Origin: Escallonia rubra | Taxonomy: Eukaryota; Streptophyta; Magnoliopsida; Escalloniales; Escalloniaceae | NCBI GenBank assembly: GCA_033065855.1 | Contig: JAVXUO010002146.1 | Location: 62,001-126,000, forward strand | Length of the DNA stretch: 64,000 nt | Direction: 5' to 3' | In this document: positions 34,837-46,651 of the stretch, piece by piece | Layout: every line of letters begins with the position of its first letter | Position numbering within the stretch: position 1 is the stretch's first letter | Made by a program: the position numbers and the translations under genes | The notes under the pieces: generated by a model | The model's database searches: none | Told to the model about the DNA's origin: nothing | The model's input: the letters and a program-made list of their open reading frames with translations, nothing else

Positions 34837-34901
34837 CTTGTTTTCCATGCCAAACACGAAAGAATTTTAGATCCTCAATTATGAACTCCCTAGAATTTAA
34901 T

Positions 34902-35399
34902 AAGAGTGTGTTTAGATTAGGTAATTGAACTGAAAATTTTATTTTTATAGAAGATTTGAGAAAAGATTACATAAAATCTCTTGTTTGAATTGTGATAAGA
35001 TAAATTTATCAAATTTTAGGAGGAATTTGGAAAGGAAATTTACTGTGCTAAAATTCCCTCTAAAAATAACTAGTTCAGAGTAGTTTTTGTTAAATCTCTT
35101 ACAAAAATGTAACTGTGTTTTAGGAGAAAGTGACTCTTTTTTTTTTACCATAATCTTAGCTAACTTCTTCTATAAAAAAAAAAGGAGATTCTCTCTCACT
35201 AATTTGTACCCCATATGCCGTCAAATTATTTAGGTTCAAATTCTCAAATGTAAATTCACATATAAAATACTCACTTCTACAAATCGACCAAACAATGAAT
35301 TTGTAATTTTATAAATTTGTAAATCAACGAATTTAAAATAAATAGGTTTTAAAATGCAAGGCTAGGCACTTTGAAAATTTTCATCCAAACACACTCTTA
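34902..35399. mobile_element. MITE with AAGAGTGTGTTT ends
   Basis: Inverted ends AAGAGTGTGTTTAGAT and AAGAGTGTGTTTGGAT lie 498 bp apart around AT-rich sequence with no coding capacity. A target duplication could not be fixed with certainty. TGTGTTTGG-type ends suggest hAT or PIF/Harbinger origin. Confidence 0.6.
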
Positions 35400-36300
35400 A
35401 GTATTTGACGGCATATTTGGTTGAATAAGATTTGTAAAACCGAGCATTGTGATTCGCATGTGGATGAAAATGTAAAAACAAGGGCAAAAGCATGGTTTTC
35501 TAGGATTAGGATCCTACCTTGGATCGTAATTTTGTTTATAGGATCGGATCGCAATAAAGAAAATGAACGTTAGAATTATACTTTGCGTAAGGTGTTCTTA
35601 CAAGATACATTAAACTTACGTGACAAAGTAGGTCTCGACTTTTGGTTTGTACAAATTCACCCGTGTACGACGACAATCACCAACTTTTAAGGAGATTATG
35701 TCAGATTTTCAAACTATGCCTGTGTATAAAGTAATTCAAGTGGCTCTCGCCTCTTATATCGCACAAATTATACATACATAGGCAAAAAGTCATGCAACAC
35801 AACCTATTTTGTGAAACATGTATGCCTTATTCATGGTAAGCACGTGAAAAGTCAACAAAAATCGAAGGAAAGTTTTTCCTTGTGTAAATCCTCATAATAG
35901 GGCACGTGCATTACACTTAAATCCACTTTTTCGTTCAAAAAACAAAAAATGACTTCTTATTAATGGCAGCGTCTTGGAACTTATTATCATCTTTAAATTA
36001 AATTCCATGGTATACACGGAGAGCGGAGCCAAACTTAGATCCTTGGTCTTGGGACGCAATAAGCTATACTGACCAACTTGTACAACATTTCATGTAGATC
36101 AGTTGTTAAACATATGTGTGTTGGTAAGTTACTATATTAGATTCGCAAATGATGTTTACTGTGATTCATGGGAAGCAATAGCAATTGGAGGCTTTTTCCT
36201 TCTCTTATTGTGTCTTTTAAAGGATATTAAGCAAAAGAAATATGAACAAAGTGTTATGGGAAAATCTGGAGAGACCACATACAGCTCATGAATAGATCTA
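35400..36300. other. AT-rich spacer, nothing recognised
   Basis: No frames, element ends or RNA genes seen. Confidence 0.5.
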
Positions 36301-37994
36301 CACAACACAAAACAGACAACGGTGACATGACAGATGGTGATCCAGTCGAGATCACCAATGCCTAAGTCAAAATGAACTCAAGAGAGTATGAGAGCTGTAG
36401 ACTTAGTCAAAAAGCTTACCTTGCCCCTGTAGTTGGTGTGAGTCTTTGTAACCAGATAGAGAGGAGGATACCTCCTCATACTAAGGTTTGATCACATTTT
36501 TTGTGATTACCATATTGGAATGGGATCCTCTATGAGCAAGGTCCTTATTTGATTAAAGGATAATTAATAATGTTGATGAGGAGTACAATTAGTGTTAACT
36601 TGTTTCATAACCAAAACGTGGTCCCTACATGCCCAAGCACTCGAGCTCAGTGAAAGCAGTTCAACTAGTTGTCTGGGATGAGCAAGGCACTTGAGCCCAT
36701 TGAAGCGCTTATGTTTATACAGGACGAGTAGGATTTCATGGGCATTGAAAAAATTCTAAACCCCACTTTGTAAGTTCTGATTTTAGGGATGTTTGAATAT
36801 ATGACACGTTTCATGCATCTAGATAGAGGTGAAAAGACATTCAATCTTAAATGTTGAATCGAAACATCAGAAGATCCTAGTCACAGTGGCTCCGTTTAAT
36901 AAGGCTTTGTCTTTCGCTTCTTCTCATCAATAATGGAGAGCAAAGGCGATAACACTTTAGAGGTTTTTTACTATTATCAGAGAATCGCAAGAGTCACCAA
37001 AGTTCTTCCGCTACCTTAGAAACTATGTTCATCTTTTAAGTAAGATCTCCAACGTTTTCTTTTAATTTTGAACACTTCCTTTCAAGATTATCTTCAAGTA
37101 CGTCATCCACACATGATTCAAGTGACTCTACTCGTAAAGAGCTCTTCGGGACCTCAACGTTCGACCCATTAGTGTTAGACGCACAAGTGCCCTTAGTTCC
37201 CTTTAATCATCCTCACTGCGCTCTTGCCGAGGTTATACATGGCATCTTAGAAGATGCTGACAAGCCAAACCCCTTTGACACTCATTTGTTAGCCGTATGA
37301 GTAGTTATGACCTCAAGATCTTTAGGAACGATGCAAAATCTCTAAGTACGCAGAGTTTAGGCTGTCGAGTGAGAGTGAAGCAGTTGACCTTAGCACGTTA
37401 GACCAAATAGTCGTGTACGTAGACATGTTCTATAATGGCTTTAGAGGTCCACACTTTCATCGGTTGTCGGCTTACGGTTTATGGCTTAGCCTCTGCTAAG
37501 CTTTCTCCCCATGCTTTGAGATTCATTTTGCTTTGTCTATCAATGTTATCTTAACTTAGAGCAAAGATGAGAGCACTTAAGTAATTTTATAAAATATATT
37601 CTTAATTAATAAGCAAGTAGGTTATTATTGTATAGTTGAAAGTTTAGGGAATGAGCGAAGATAGTCCCAACCCCCCCCCCCCCTTCTTCAATCATAATTG
37701 GAAGGACAAATTACTTTTTGTCAAAGTTTTAGAGGGTATGAAGTAGAACGTTCCTATGGAGTGGAATCCATATTGTCAAACAAGGGATTGCAACAGTCTA
37801 AAGGACGACGAGCTCAAGGAAAATGGCCTTCAACATTCCCTTGCCAAAGGTAGCCAAGCCCATCAGCTCCAAATATCCATTTTCAAATGACCAACTAAAA
37901 GAGTGTCATTTTTTTTACCTCAAGGGATGGGTAGAAGAAAAGGACGAGAATAACCCTAGTAAACACATAACCAATTTCCACATGAAGACATTTA
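36301..37994 (+). other. Decayed sequence, possibly the antisense region of a Tat-lineage element
   Basis: Fragmentary + strand coding-like stretches, for example near 37823-37990 (IPLPKVAKPISSKYPF, then FYLKGWVEEKD), resemble the tone of the antisense ORF carried by Tat retrotransposons. They lie downstream, in minus-strand sense, of the Tat pol at 53-58 kb once the nested insertions are discounted. A run of about 14 C lies at 37669-37682. Assignment is inference. Confidence 0.35.
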
Positions 37995-38202
37995 GGGTGT
38001 GTTTGGCACGCGGGATAAGATTCCTGGATAGGATAAAAATAATCATATTCAGCATTTGGACACGCACTTAGTCCCCGGATAAGGTATCCTTTGGACTTGT
38101 TCATTCTATACCTGGCAGGGGTGGTATAAAATTAATCATGATGGGTTTGGACTAAAATGAATGGGACTCACGCCACTTTTCTTCCTATTTCCCTTCAACG
38201 CC

Positions 38203-38234
<32 letters not shown>

Positions 38235-38437
38235 GGGGGCTGATCCATTGCTAACGCTAGCAAGTTGCTAGCGCGATTTGGCCGTCCGCTACATTACGTC
38301 CGCTACATTATGTAGCGAACGGTGAAAAAAATGATCGTCGTGGCGCGCGATCTAGCCGTCCATTCTCGTGCGCGCGTGGACGGCCAGATCACGCCAGCAA
38401 CTTGGGTTAAGTTACTAGCGCTAGTACTGGATCAGCC

Positions 38438-38439
<2 letters not shown>
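38235..38439. mobile_element. Micron-like palindromic MITE, copy 1 (205 bp)
   Basis: Flanked on both sides by (TA)n. Ends GGGGGCTGATCCATTGCTAA and, inverted, GGGGCTGATCCAGTACTAGC form a terminal inverted repeat of about 26 bp. The centre has further inverted stretches (CGATCTAGCCGTCC and GGACGGCCAGATC-like). It is a diverged, longer member of the family at 38495, 38909 and 50660. Confidence 0.85.

Positions 38440-38494
<55 letters not shown>
38440..38494. repeat. (TA)n microsatellite
   Basis: Pure TA run of about 55 bp joining MITE copies 1 and 2. Confidence 0.97.
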
Positions 38495-38497
<3 letters not shown>

Positions 38498-38629
38498 AGC
38501 TGATCCGTTGCTAGCGCTAGCAGAGTTGCTAGCGCTATTTTGCCGTCCGCTACATAATGTAGCGGACGATAATTTACGTCCGCTACATTATGTAGCGGAC
38601 CTGCTAGCGCTAGCAATGGATCACGACCC
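38495..38629. mobile_element. Micron-like palindromic MITE, copy 2 (135 bp)
   Basis: Bounded by (TA)n. Terminal repeats carry TTGCTAGCGCTAGCA. Inside are two perfect 23-bp palindromes, 38545-38567 and 38578-38600, each GTCCGCTACAT-N-ATGTAGCGGAC. The whole unit can fold into a multi-hairpin structure. Confidence 0.9.
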
Positions 38630-38725
38630 ATATATATATATATATACATATATATGTATATATATGTACATATACATATATATATATATATATATATATG
38701 TATATGTACATATATATACATATAT

Positions 38726-38759
<34 letters not shown>

Positions 38760-38863
38760 GTATGTATACATATCTATACATATATATATACTTATGTATA
38801 CATACATATACATATACATATGTATACATATATACACACATATATATACATATACATACATAT

Positions 38864-38908
<45 letters not shown>
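38630..38908. repeat. (TA)n and (TATG/CATA)n tract
   Basis: 279 bp of TA interspersed with TATGTA and CATACA words, largely self-complementary. All frames across it are artefacts. Confidence 0.95.
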
Positions 38909-38911
<3 letters not shown>

Positions 38912-39042
38912 AGCTGATCCGTTGCTAGCGCTAGCACCGTCCGCTATATAATGTAGCGGACGGTGAATTATCGTCCGCTATATTATATAGCGCACGACAA
39001 AACAACGCTAGCAACGTGCTAGCGCTAGCAATGGATCACGAC

Positions 39043-39044
<2 letters not shown>
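38909..39044. mobile_element. Micron-like palindromic MITE, copy 3 (136 bp)
   Basis: Differs from copy 4 (50660-50795) by one base as far as I can read (AACAACGC against AACAGCGC). Bounded by (TA)n on both sides. Terminal TTGCTAGCGCTAGCA repeats and internal GTCCGCTATATAATGTAGCG palindromes. Confidence 0.92.

Positions 39045-39082
<38 letters not shown>
39045..39082. repeat. (TA)n microsatellite at the left edge of the viral relic
   Basis: About 37 bp of TA between MITE copy 3 and the caulimovirid sequence. Confidence 0.95.
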
Positions 39083-39085
<3 letters not shown>

Positions 39086-39236
39086 GTATAATCCCTTAAG
39101 AAGTTACATTGGTACTTTTATAAATGTTTCTGCTATAACCATAGGCATAGACACTTACTTAAAACAAATAGTAGAATTTTATATATATTATAAAGACATT
39201 AAGAATAACGATTATTACAGTAGAGAATATTTGGAA

Positions 39237-39348
39237 CTTAAATGGTCTGGTTCACCGCATGAGTAGCAGGTGATTTTGTTTTTATATATTCAACGACAGA
39301 CTCCGAGCCCTGTCATTTCTGAAGAAATTTCTGATGATACGACAGCAG
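39237..39348. repeat. Junction made of two duplicated viral pieces
   Basis: 39237-39290 is an exact inverted copy of 48915-48968 (54 bp, covering the coat-protein knuckle [11 protein letters not shown]). 39290-39348 is an exact direct copy of 47165-47223 (59 bp, end of the viroplasmin-like region). The two copies abut at one shared base, which suggests template switching during integration or repair. Confidence 0.9.
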
Positions 39349-40903
39349 TCCTAACATGTTTAGGGTTTAGGAAAGGTCTTCTAGCCTTACTCTTTCTTAA
39401 ATAATAAGTTTTCCTAGGTTGTTTATGTCTTTTATAAGTTTTCTTATTGTACTTTGGCCTAGATTCTTCCTGACCATAGTGTTGTGGTGTGTATATTTCT
39501 TTACAGAAGCTAGTTTCATTTTTCAATTGTCTAGCTATTTGTATATTAGTGCATTTAGAAACTAATATTTCTATAACTTGTTCAAAGATATCACCTAAAG
39601 AAGGAGTCCATGTAGGGTCTGGGTAAATCTTTTTAATTGTTTCATATATTTCTCTTCCTAAAGCGCCTGGTAACTTATTTAGAAATTTGTCTACTACTGT
39701 AGGTTTATAAATGTTGCCGCTTTGTGAGGCAAAATAATAATATTCTTGCATGAAAGGTTTTATATTATGCCAACTATATAAATGTACTTGTTCTAATTTT
39801 CTAGCTGCTTCTGTTTGTATTAAAGTATCACCTGTATTAGGATTTCTTCCTGTTAAAATTAACTGTATGGTGTTAACAAAATTATAAGGGTTTGGTCCTA
39901 AATCTGCCATTTGTTTTAAATCATTAGGAAAAGTCTTTTGCCATTCTTCGAAATTAGCTTTAGTAATGGGGCCTAGAAATTGCATCATATACCTAATCAT
40001 TTCTTCGCCTGTATCTAAATTATCAGATTGTTTGGTGATGAAATTTGCAACTACGGCATCTTTCCATACTTGTATATAATTATTCCTTTGTTGTGGATCT
40101 ACAGCTGTTATATTTAAAATAAAAGGTTCTGAAGCCTTTTGTATTTTAAAGTTTTGTTCTAAAGGATGACGTTTACCTCTAGGTTTAAAATCTGGTCTAT
40201 CAGATCTATTATGTTCTATGTTTGCGCTTTTTCTAGGTATGTTACCATAAGGATAACGTGGTCTTACATGAGGTTGTGTAGTGTAAAATCTGCCTCCGTC
40301 ATTATTATTGGTAGTACCTGAATTTTCACCTTCTTCCATAAGGAAGTAAGGTACTTCATTCATTAAATTAAACTTAATATTGTTTGTAGTGATCTGAATA
40401 TCTATAGAACTTGTTTCTAATTGTTCTAGATCTATCTGTTCTAATTCTTTAGGTTGTAAGTCATCTTCTAGAGAATCTATTATTGTTTCCATTTCTGTTT
40501 CTAGCAATATGTTTTGTTCATAAAGAGTCTTATGTTCTATTCTAATCTGTTCTATTTCTAGTATAGCAGTGTTTATTTTATGATCTAATTCTGTCTTGTA
40601 ATTTGTTATAGGCTCAAAACTTTCTATGCTTGGAGTATCCAGAGAAGGATTGAAGCTTGGGTTTATTGTACTAAGACTATCAATAATAGGGTTGTTTAGG
40701 CTATGTTGTATAGTGTATTCTGGTTGATTAAATATATCTAAACTGTTTAAATTGTCATCTTCTTCTGTGATACGTATGAAATTTTGTAATTGTTCTATAC
40801 TTAAGCCTTGTCCTACAAATGTAGTTCCTATGGATTGATTGAGAATTTTTATGTCTAAGTCTTTTAAGATATCAAAGTCTTTGTAACTATACATTTTCTT
40901 CAT
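39349..40903 (-). pseudogene. Caulimovirid coat protein-like region
   Basis: Minus-strand open region of about 530 codons, starting at 40903. It has an acidic, Gln/Glu-rich N-terminal third with coiled-coil character, a central capsid-like region (with LYSWHNIKPFMQEYYYFASQ and WTPSLGDIFEQVIEI), and a Lys/Arg-rich C-terminus (KKTYKRHKQPRKTYYLRKSK). A CCHC-type knuckle, [11 protein letters not shown], lies just beyond on the same strand (39240-39280). This is the domain order of caulimovirid capsid proteins. It overlaps the end of the movement-protein region by a few bases, as tightly packed viral genes do. Confidence 0.8.
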
Positions 40904-41485
40904 CTTCTGTGATATCTTGATCTTCTACATGAGTATTAGCCTCTACGTAATTTGTAAATCTAACTGATCTTCTTCCTGATGCGTCTATGTACCACATGTT
41001 ATCTGTTGGTACGATACTGTTATTAGAGCTAGTCGTTAAAATCTTATCTACTAGCCATTCTTGTCCTGCATTTTCTAAGGAATCTACCTTGTAAGGTGGT
41101 AAAAGTCTAATACCTCTATTTATAATAAATTTTGCAGTGTCATCTATGGTTAACTTATATCCTACTTGACTGCTTTGTGTTAATTTTCCTATAAATGTGG
41201 TGCATATTAAAAGGTTTTTGCCTTGTTGGAAATCTTTATAACCTTTAGTCATTATTTTTACTTTTATGTTTTTGGCAAAATCTTTTGTATTAATACAAAA
41301 GTCTGGTGCACAATAAAAAATGCCACCATTGTTGTTCATGTCAACTTCTATAGCTCCTATGATAGCCTGTTCACTAGAGAATCTATCATCTACTATAGCT
41401 AGAAATACTTTGGCACCGGTATCTCTTCTAGTTAAGCCTTTTACTCCTATTACTATTAATCCTATATGAGTTAAATATAATATTC
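40887..41485 (-). pseudogene. Caulimovirid movement protein-like region (30K superfamily)
   Basis: The minus strand reads GLTRRDTGAKVFLAIVDDRF, then GGIFYCAPDFCI and LLICTTFIGKL. The conserved aspartate block and the following YC-x-PDF-C stretch are typical of caulimovirid movement proteins, which widen plasmodesmata for spread between cells. Only the central and C-terminal parts are present. It is followed by the coat-protein region. Confidence 0.8.
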
Positions 41486-41490
41486 AAACT

Positions 41491-41733
41491 GACACCAAAA
41501 GTTTAAAAACAATTAGAGAAAATCTAGACTATATGAAGGATATTTTCAAACAATCTTTTGATAAGACAAAACATGATGAAGCTAAAATTGAAGTAGCAAT
41601 TGATAAGCTCATTAAACAGGCTATAGAAATAGAAAAGATAATAACAATGGTTGAACACCTAGAAAAACAAACTAATAAGTTAGAAGATAATTTAAGGCAT
41701 TATTTTAATATACAAGGTTTAGAATATAAATGA
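41491..41733 (+). pseudogene. Small viral frame A, predicted coiled coil
   Basis: A short + strand frame (66 codons from the ATG at 41533) with strong heptad character: KIEVAIDKLIKQAIEIEKII, then MVEHLEKQTNKLEDNLRHYF. It sits immediately before frame B with an ATGA overlap. Coiled-coil virion-associated proteins occur at comparable positions in several caulimovirid genera; homology here is not established. Confidence 0.55.
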
Positions 41734-42065
41734 ATAACAATTACGAAAACAATTTAGATTATAAAAAGGCCTTAGCAGATCAGACAGATTACTTATATCC
41801 AGCTGATGGCCTAACTAAAAATATCTTAGGAACTCCCAGTGAAATCACTAGTAGAAAACAAAGTAATGTTATTATAATGTTATTAATAAAATGCTTAGAA
41901 AAAATAGATACTCTAACACTTAGACTTAATGCATATCTAGATCAACCTAAAACGGAATTAGATATAGACAATCTATGTAAAAAATTAGATAAAATAACCA
42001 TAGATAAACCTAAAAGGAAAAACCAAGACAAACTTAACTTCCTAGTTTATGACAAGTCACAATAG
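41730..42065 (+). pseudogene. Small viral frame B, unknown
   Basis: 111 codons beginning inside the stop of frame A (ATGA overlap at 41730-41733). Contains the stretches YPADGLTKNILGTPSEITSR and LLIKCLEKIDTLTLRLNAYL. No family recognised. The coupled stop/start arrangement is typical of polycistronic translation in caulimovirids. Confidence 0.5.
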
Positions 42066-42143
42066 TCATATTTTGGGAAGAGGAAATATAGAGGACAGAA
42101 CCAGAACAGAAGTTTTGGCTACTGAAACTAGACCAGGCAGAAT

Positions 42144-42837
42144 ATGAACAACCAGACAAACCCTATTTTTCCTACTCAATTTGTCAGTTACATTGACAAT
42201 CTTGGTAGAAATAGGATAAATTATAATGGTAATAACTTAGAAGTCATACATGCGGGTGCAAGGTTTCAAGTCAAGGATCATAAAATTGGTCCTTTCCCTG
42301 TTGACCAAAGGACACTCATAGATAATTTATGGCAATCTTATGTTAAAAAAGACAATGGATGGTTTGTAAACACAGTTAATGCTGTGGCAAATTATTTCCA
42401 TAAAATTAGAGATACTAAAAAATACAATTTTTATTGCGTTTTCAAAGGCAATATTCCAGGGATTTATAAAAATTACCCAGAGGCAATGGTAGGAGGTGTT
42501 GGTAATGAAAAAATGCCCTGGTACAAAGGTACCATAACTTTTTCAGAAGCCACTACTTTGATGCAGACCCATTACGGCCCTAACTATTATATTAGTCCAG
42601 AATGCCAAGACAGATCTACCGTAGACTCTACTATAGCAGATTGCGATAACTGCAATACCTTAATTAAGCACCATAATATTTTAAAAACCAGACTAGACTA
42701 TGTACTTATAGAAAAAACACACTTTGATTTACACATAGCCCAGTTAAAAACACAGTTACAAGTAGCAGAATTAGAGGCCAATGACTGGAAACAGAAGTAT
42801 GTCACTCTTCTTTCTTCCAAACACCAGTCATCTAAAC
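42144..42837 (+). pseudogene. Viroplasmin/transactivator-like region, first part
   Basis: Contains a caulimovirus viroplasmin (RNase H N-terminal-like) domain near residues 90-150: NFYCVFKGNIPGIYKNYPEA, then WYKGTITFSEATTLMQTHYG. Viroplasmin proteins form inclusion bodies and allow reinitiation on polycistronic viral RNA. A solo LTR interrupts the gene after 42837. Confidence 0.82.
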
Positions 42838-45800
42838 TGTAACATCCCGGAATTTCGGAGCTTTAACACCCGGACTTTTCCAGAGCGTTATCACCCCGAA
42901 CTCCCGGAGTGTTTAAGACAATCAATACTTAATAACATAAAAACCTTCATTTCAAATAACTAACTATGAAAACCTATGTCAGAGCCTCTAATCATTACAA
43001 TTTCCTCAAATCAATTTAAATATAACCAAGAAGTTTACCCGCGCAGGGGTCTTAACAATCAATACTAAAATTTAATTCACTTCCTTACGCTCGCTCGGCT
43101 CTAATCCATATTCAGGTAACCTACTGCTGGCTGTCACCTGCGGAAAGGAAGTCAAAGGGGAGTGAGCTTTTGAGAGCCCAGTAAGGTCGCACAAAGATTT
43201 AAAAATAAGAAAACGATACGGACGATTTTTCATATAAAACTTTTGAAGAGTATTTTCAATGAAATACAACACTTAGACAAAGATGAACAAAACGAACGAT
43301 TTTACATTCAAGTCCAATAATAAGTTTTTGAGGAATTTTGCTTTCGTTGAAATCACTACGATACGATATAAACATAGGGATGAGTATTCAACTCAATCCC
43401 TTAAATAATAGTCATTTAAAACACTTCGGATACAATAAAGCATGAATGGATAATATTCAAAACAGTTCAAGTGTAATAAAACACAGACAGGAAACATTGA
43501 ACATGAGCAGTACAGAAGCAAAGCCACCCCGGCAGTGCTCAATCGCTTTACATATGCATATGTACACTGACTAGTCCATCTAGGTACTAGTTAAACCCAT
43601 CCAACAGACCATCCTTATAACGCCAACAATACAGACCATCCTTATGGCTCCCAAGTTACTAACTCATGTCAACATTGAGAAACAATAAATAAATTTCAAA
43701 ACATTTTATGATAATTGAATCGATAAAACAGATGAGAATAAACAATTTAAGAATTCCAACCGATCGCTTAAGGTTCAAGTTAGGCTTTCATGGACAGTTT
43801 CAAAACATCTTTTATATCAGCATAAAATCGAATCAATTTAGTTTGTAAAACTGTTGTATAAGCATTTGAAAACAGAATAACGAAATGGGGTTCGGATAGA
43901 AATCCCTTACCTCGGTCCAAGCTAAGCGATGCTACCAACCTCGATCAATATTTTCTGAATAAACCTAGATTGGCAATGCACATGTTAGAACATAATCTAT
44001 ACTAATATACTATAAACCTAGTATCAACTACCCAAACGGCGCTCACTTCTAATCCCGAAATCGCGCAACTCAAACGGATCCCGCACACAGCTAACCTAAC
44101 TGAAAATCTTATACTCTCCTTAACGTATACAGACACTCTAAAATTTATAATAATTTACATTAAAAACTTTTATAGCTTAAAGCATTAATAAAAGTCAAAA
44201 TATGCATTCTCCAAATTTTTGAATGTTTCGAAATAAAATAATTTCTTTAAATACAATAAAATCTCATAAATTGCCAAAACTACTTCCAGCTACAAACTAA
44301 GTCCCATAATTTTTATATTAACTTTTAAATATGTATAAAAATTATAAAAATATAAATCAGAAATTAAAAGGCATTAAAACTATTTTTCAAATATTCGTTT
44401 TGCTAAAACTAATGCGATATGGAAACCATAGCAAATAAACTCCAAAAATTATCAAATTTATACTGAGTCTTTATTATACTATATAAACACTACTATAATT
44501 TTTCCCATAACATTTTCAGGGTTTAAAGACTCCAAAAGAATTCTCCAAATCTGAAATTATAGAAAATACTATAAATTCATACGATCTCAGAAAATTATAA
44601 ACTTTTGCCAAAAATTCTAATATAGTCTATCGTACTATACTGTAAAGTTTTATGCACTGATGATCATCATACACTATTGAATGCTCGCACGGCACTTAAC
44701 GCTAACCCGTTACACCTACTGCACAATTTACTGTGACCCAAACCCAATTCACTTCCAGTTCACTTCCTTCTTCTTCTCCTTGTTCATTGCACTCATAGAC
44801 TATTGCACTCACAGACCCCATGAAACTCACACCCCACAGTCATTACATTCACAAAACACACACACATACATACATTACACTATATTCTCACTTCTCCCTC
44901 AATACCCACCTGGTACAAACCCACGTATCTTAATATTTATCCTGCCATGCCCACTGCCTCACGGCAGTGGGTTTCCCTTCTTCTTTCATTTTACACATTA
45001 TACAGGCTCACAACTCACCATTTATACTCACACATGCTCACAGCACCTCACCACTACACAGCTGCACCACCTCCCATTTTCACTACTTTCATGCACACAC
45101 AAACTCCATAACCTGTACACACTCCATTCACAACACATACCATCCCACGCACCTCACAGCTCACACACTAAAACACACAACAACATGCATGGACATCTCC
45201 CTACACCCATTGATTTACAAAATACCATAACACTTCCCAAAGCACTCTGCCTATGCCTACCCACGGAGCATATCTTGCTCCTGTCACCTTCCTCTCTTCT
45301 CTTATCCAATACATGACCTCATACAACCAACCAACACTAACCCACTGCCGTGATTCCCCTTTCCCCTTACACATATAACCACACTTTACACCCAAAACAC
45401 ACTCAAAAACATACGTACCCATGCTGGGCAGTCCACCCATAACACCAACCACAACACCTCACAGCCATAATCAATTAAACCCATTATACACACACATTAC
45501 ACTTGATATGGCAGCCGTGTAGCACCCACTTCAGTTCACTCACTCTTGCAGATGTATTATACATACCCACATATCATCCATTCACACACATATGTAAAGA
45601 CCCGCACACCCATTGATAAACCATGACCCACTTCAGTTTAATATATATATATATCTCTCTCTATCTTGCTTCTTACACCCACCAAAACATACACAATACA
45701 CATGAACATCTCACGGCTATATTTACTACAGTCATAACCCTTCACAGTTATTCTTCCTCTCTAATCCTCAATCCCTTAACCGCATATACACAGGTGCACA

Positions 45801-46651
45801 GTCACAGCCACCATGGCTGTGACTTGCTTGAACCACTCGTTCTTCCCATAAACGTACCCACAGTAAACGGTTTCTCTCTCTCTCTCTCTCTCTTCCTTCC
45901 AAGCACCCACGCAGACACCACCGTTTAATCACCACCATACACTGCACCAACACACATTAAACCCACGCCTCATACAACCACATGGCTGTTCTTCTCTCTG
46001 TCACACGCCAATAAAACCCACAAGGTGCAAACTGCCCCCTTCCATGGCCAACATCAAATCTCACAGCTCCCTCAAACCTGTACGTGCACGCACACGACGG
46101 CAGCCATGCCCCCACTTCATGCACACTCGCATACATCTCTCGGTAGATCCAAAAACACACCCATAAAATTGAAAAATCTGAGAACAATTTGCCAGAAAAA
46201 CTTACCGGAAAATAATTGCTATTGTCGGAAACTTCGCCGGAACCCTTCTCCCATCTCCTTCCTTTGCTCTCTCACACTCTCTCGAGTATTTGATTGACGG
46301 CCGAATGGGAGCCTGAAGTCGGCTGCCTAGAGAAAAGGGTATTTAAATATGTGTAACAATGCAACCCTAGTTAGACAATGAAAACCCTACACATCCATTT
46401 GTCGCTAAAACCTAGCTCTAATTAATCCAAGCTTATTATTGCGAAAATAGTAGTATAATATAATATTTACGATACATGATGTGTTAGGAAAATTATAAAT
46501 GGTTTGTTACGTCATCCCGTTTGACAAATCGTCGCTAACAAGAACGCTAATACTATAAGAAGTTCAATTGTCGTTAAAAAATATATCGATGCTAACTAAA
46601 GATTTCATCGCTAAAATTTTTAATAAATCGAAAAGATATCGGGGTGTTACA
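42838..46651 (-). mobile_element. Solo LTR of a Ty3/gypsy-type element (3814 bp)
   Basis: A sharp LTR flanked by a perfect 5-bp duplication, TAAAC (42833-42837 and 46652-46656). On the minus strand it starts TGTAACACCCCGATATC and ends GCTCCGAAATTCCGGGATGTTACA-like, with TG/CA termini; the same end style closes the solo LTR at 54717. A minus-strand TATA-like ATATTTAAATACCC lies near 46350, followed by a purine-rich leader and a GTAAGT donor-like site near 46203. No internal retrotransposon genes. The long CA-rich, intron-like 3' portion is non-coding. It lies inside the viroplasmin-like gene, so it is younger than the viral integration. Confidence 0.88.

Noticed and set aside
38407-38937. Long open frames on both strands rich in Ile, Tyr and Cys
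   Set aside because: They are translations of (TA)n and (TATG)n tracts and are open in nearly every frame.
45768-46297. Short frames in the 3.8-kb solo LTR
   Set aside because: No domain; they fall in the leader and CA-rich parts of a non-coding LTR.
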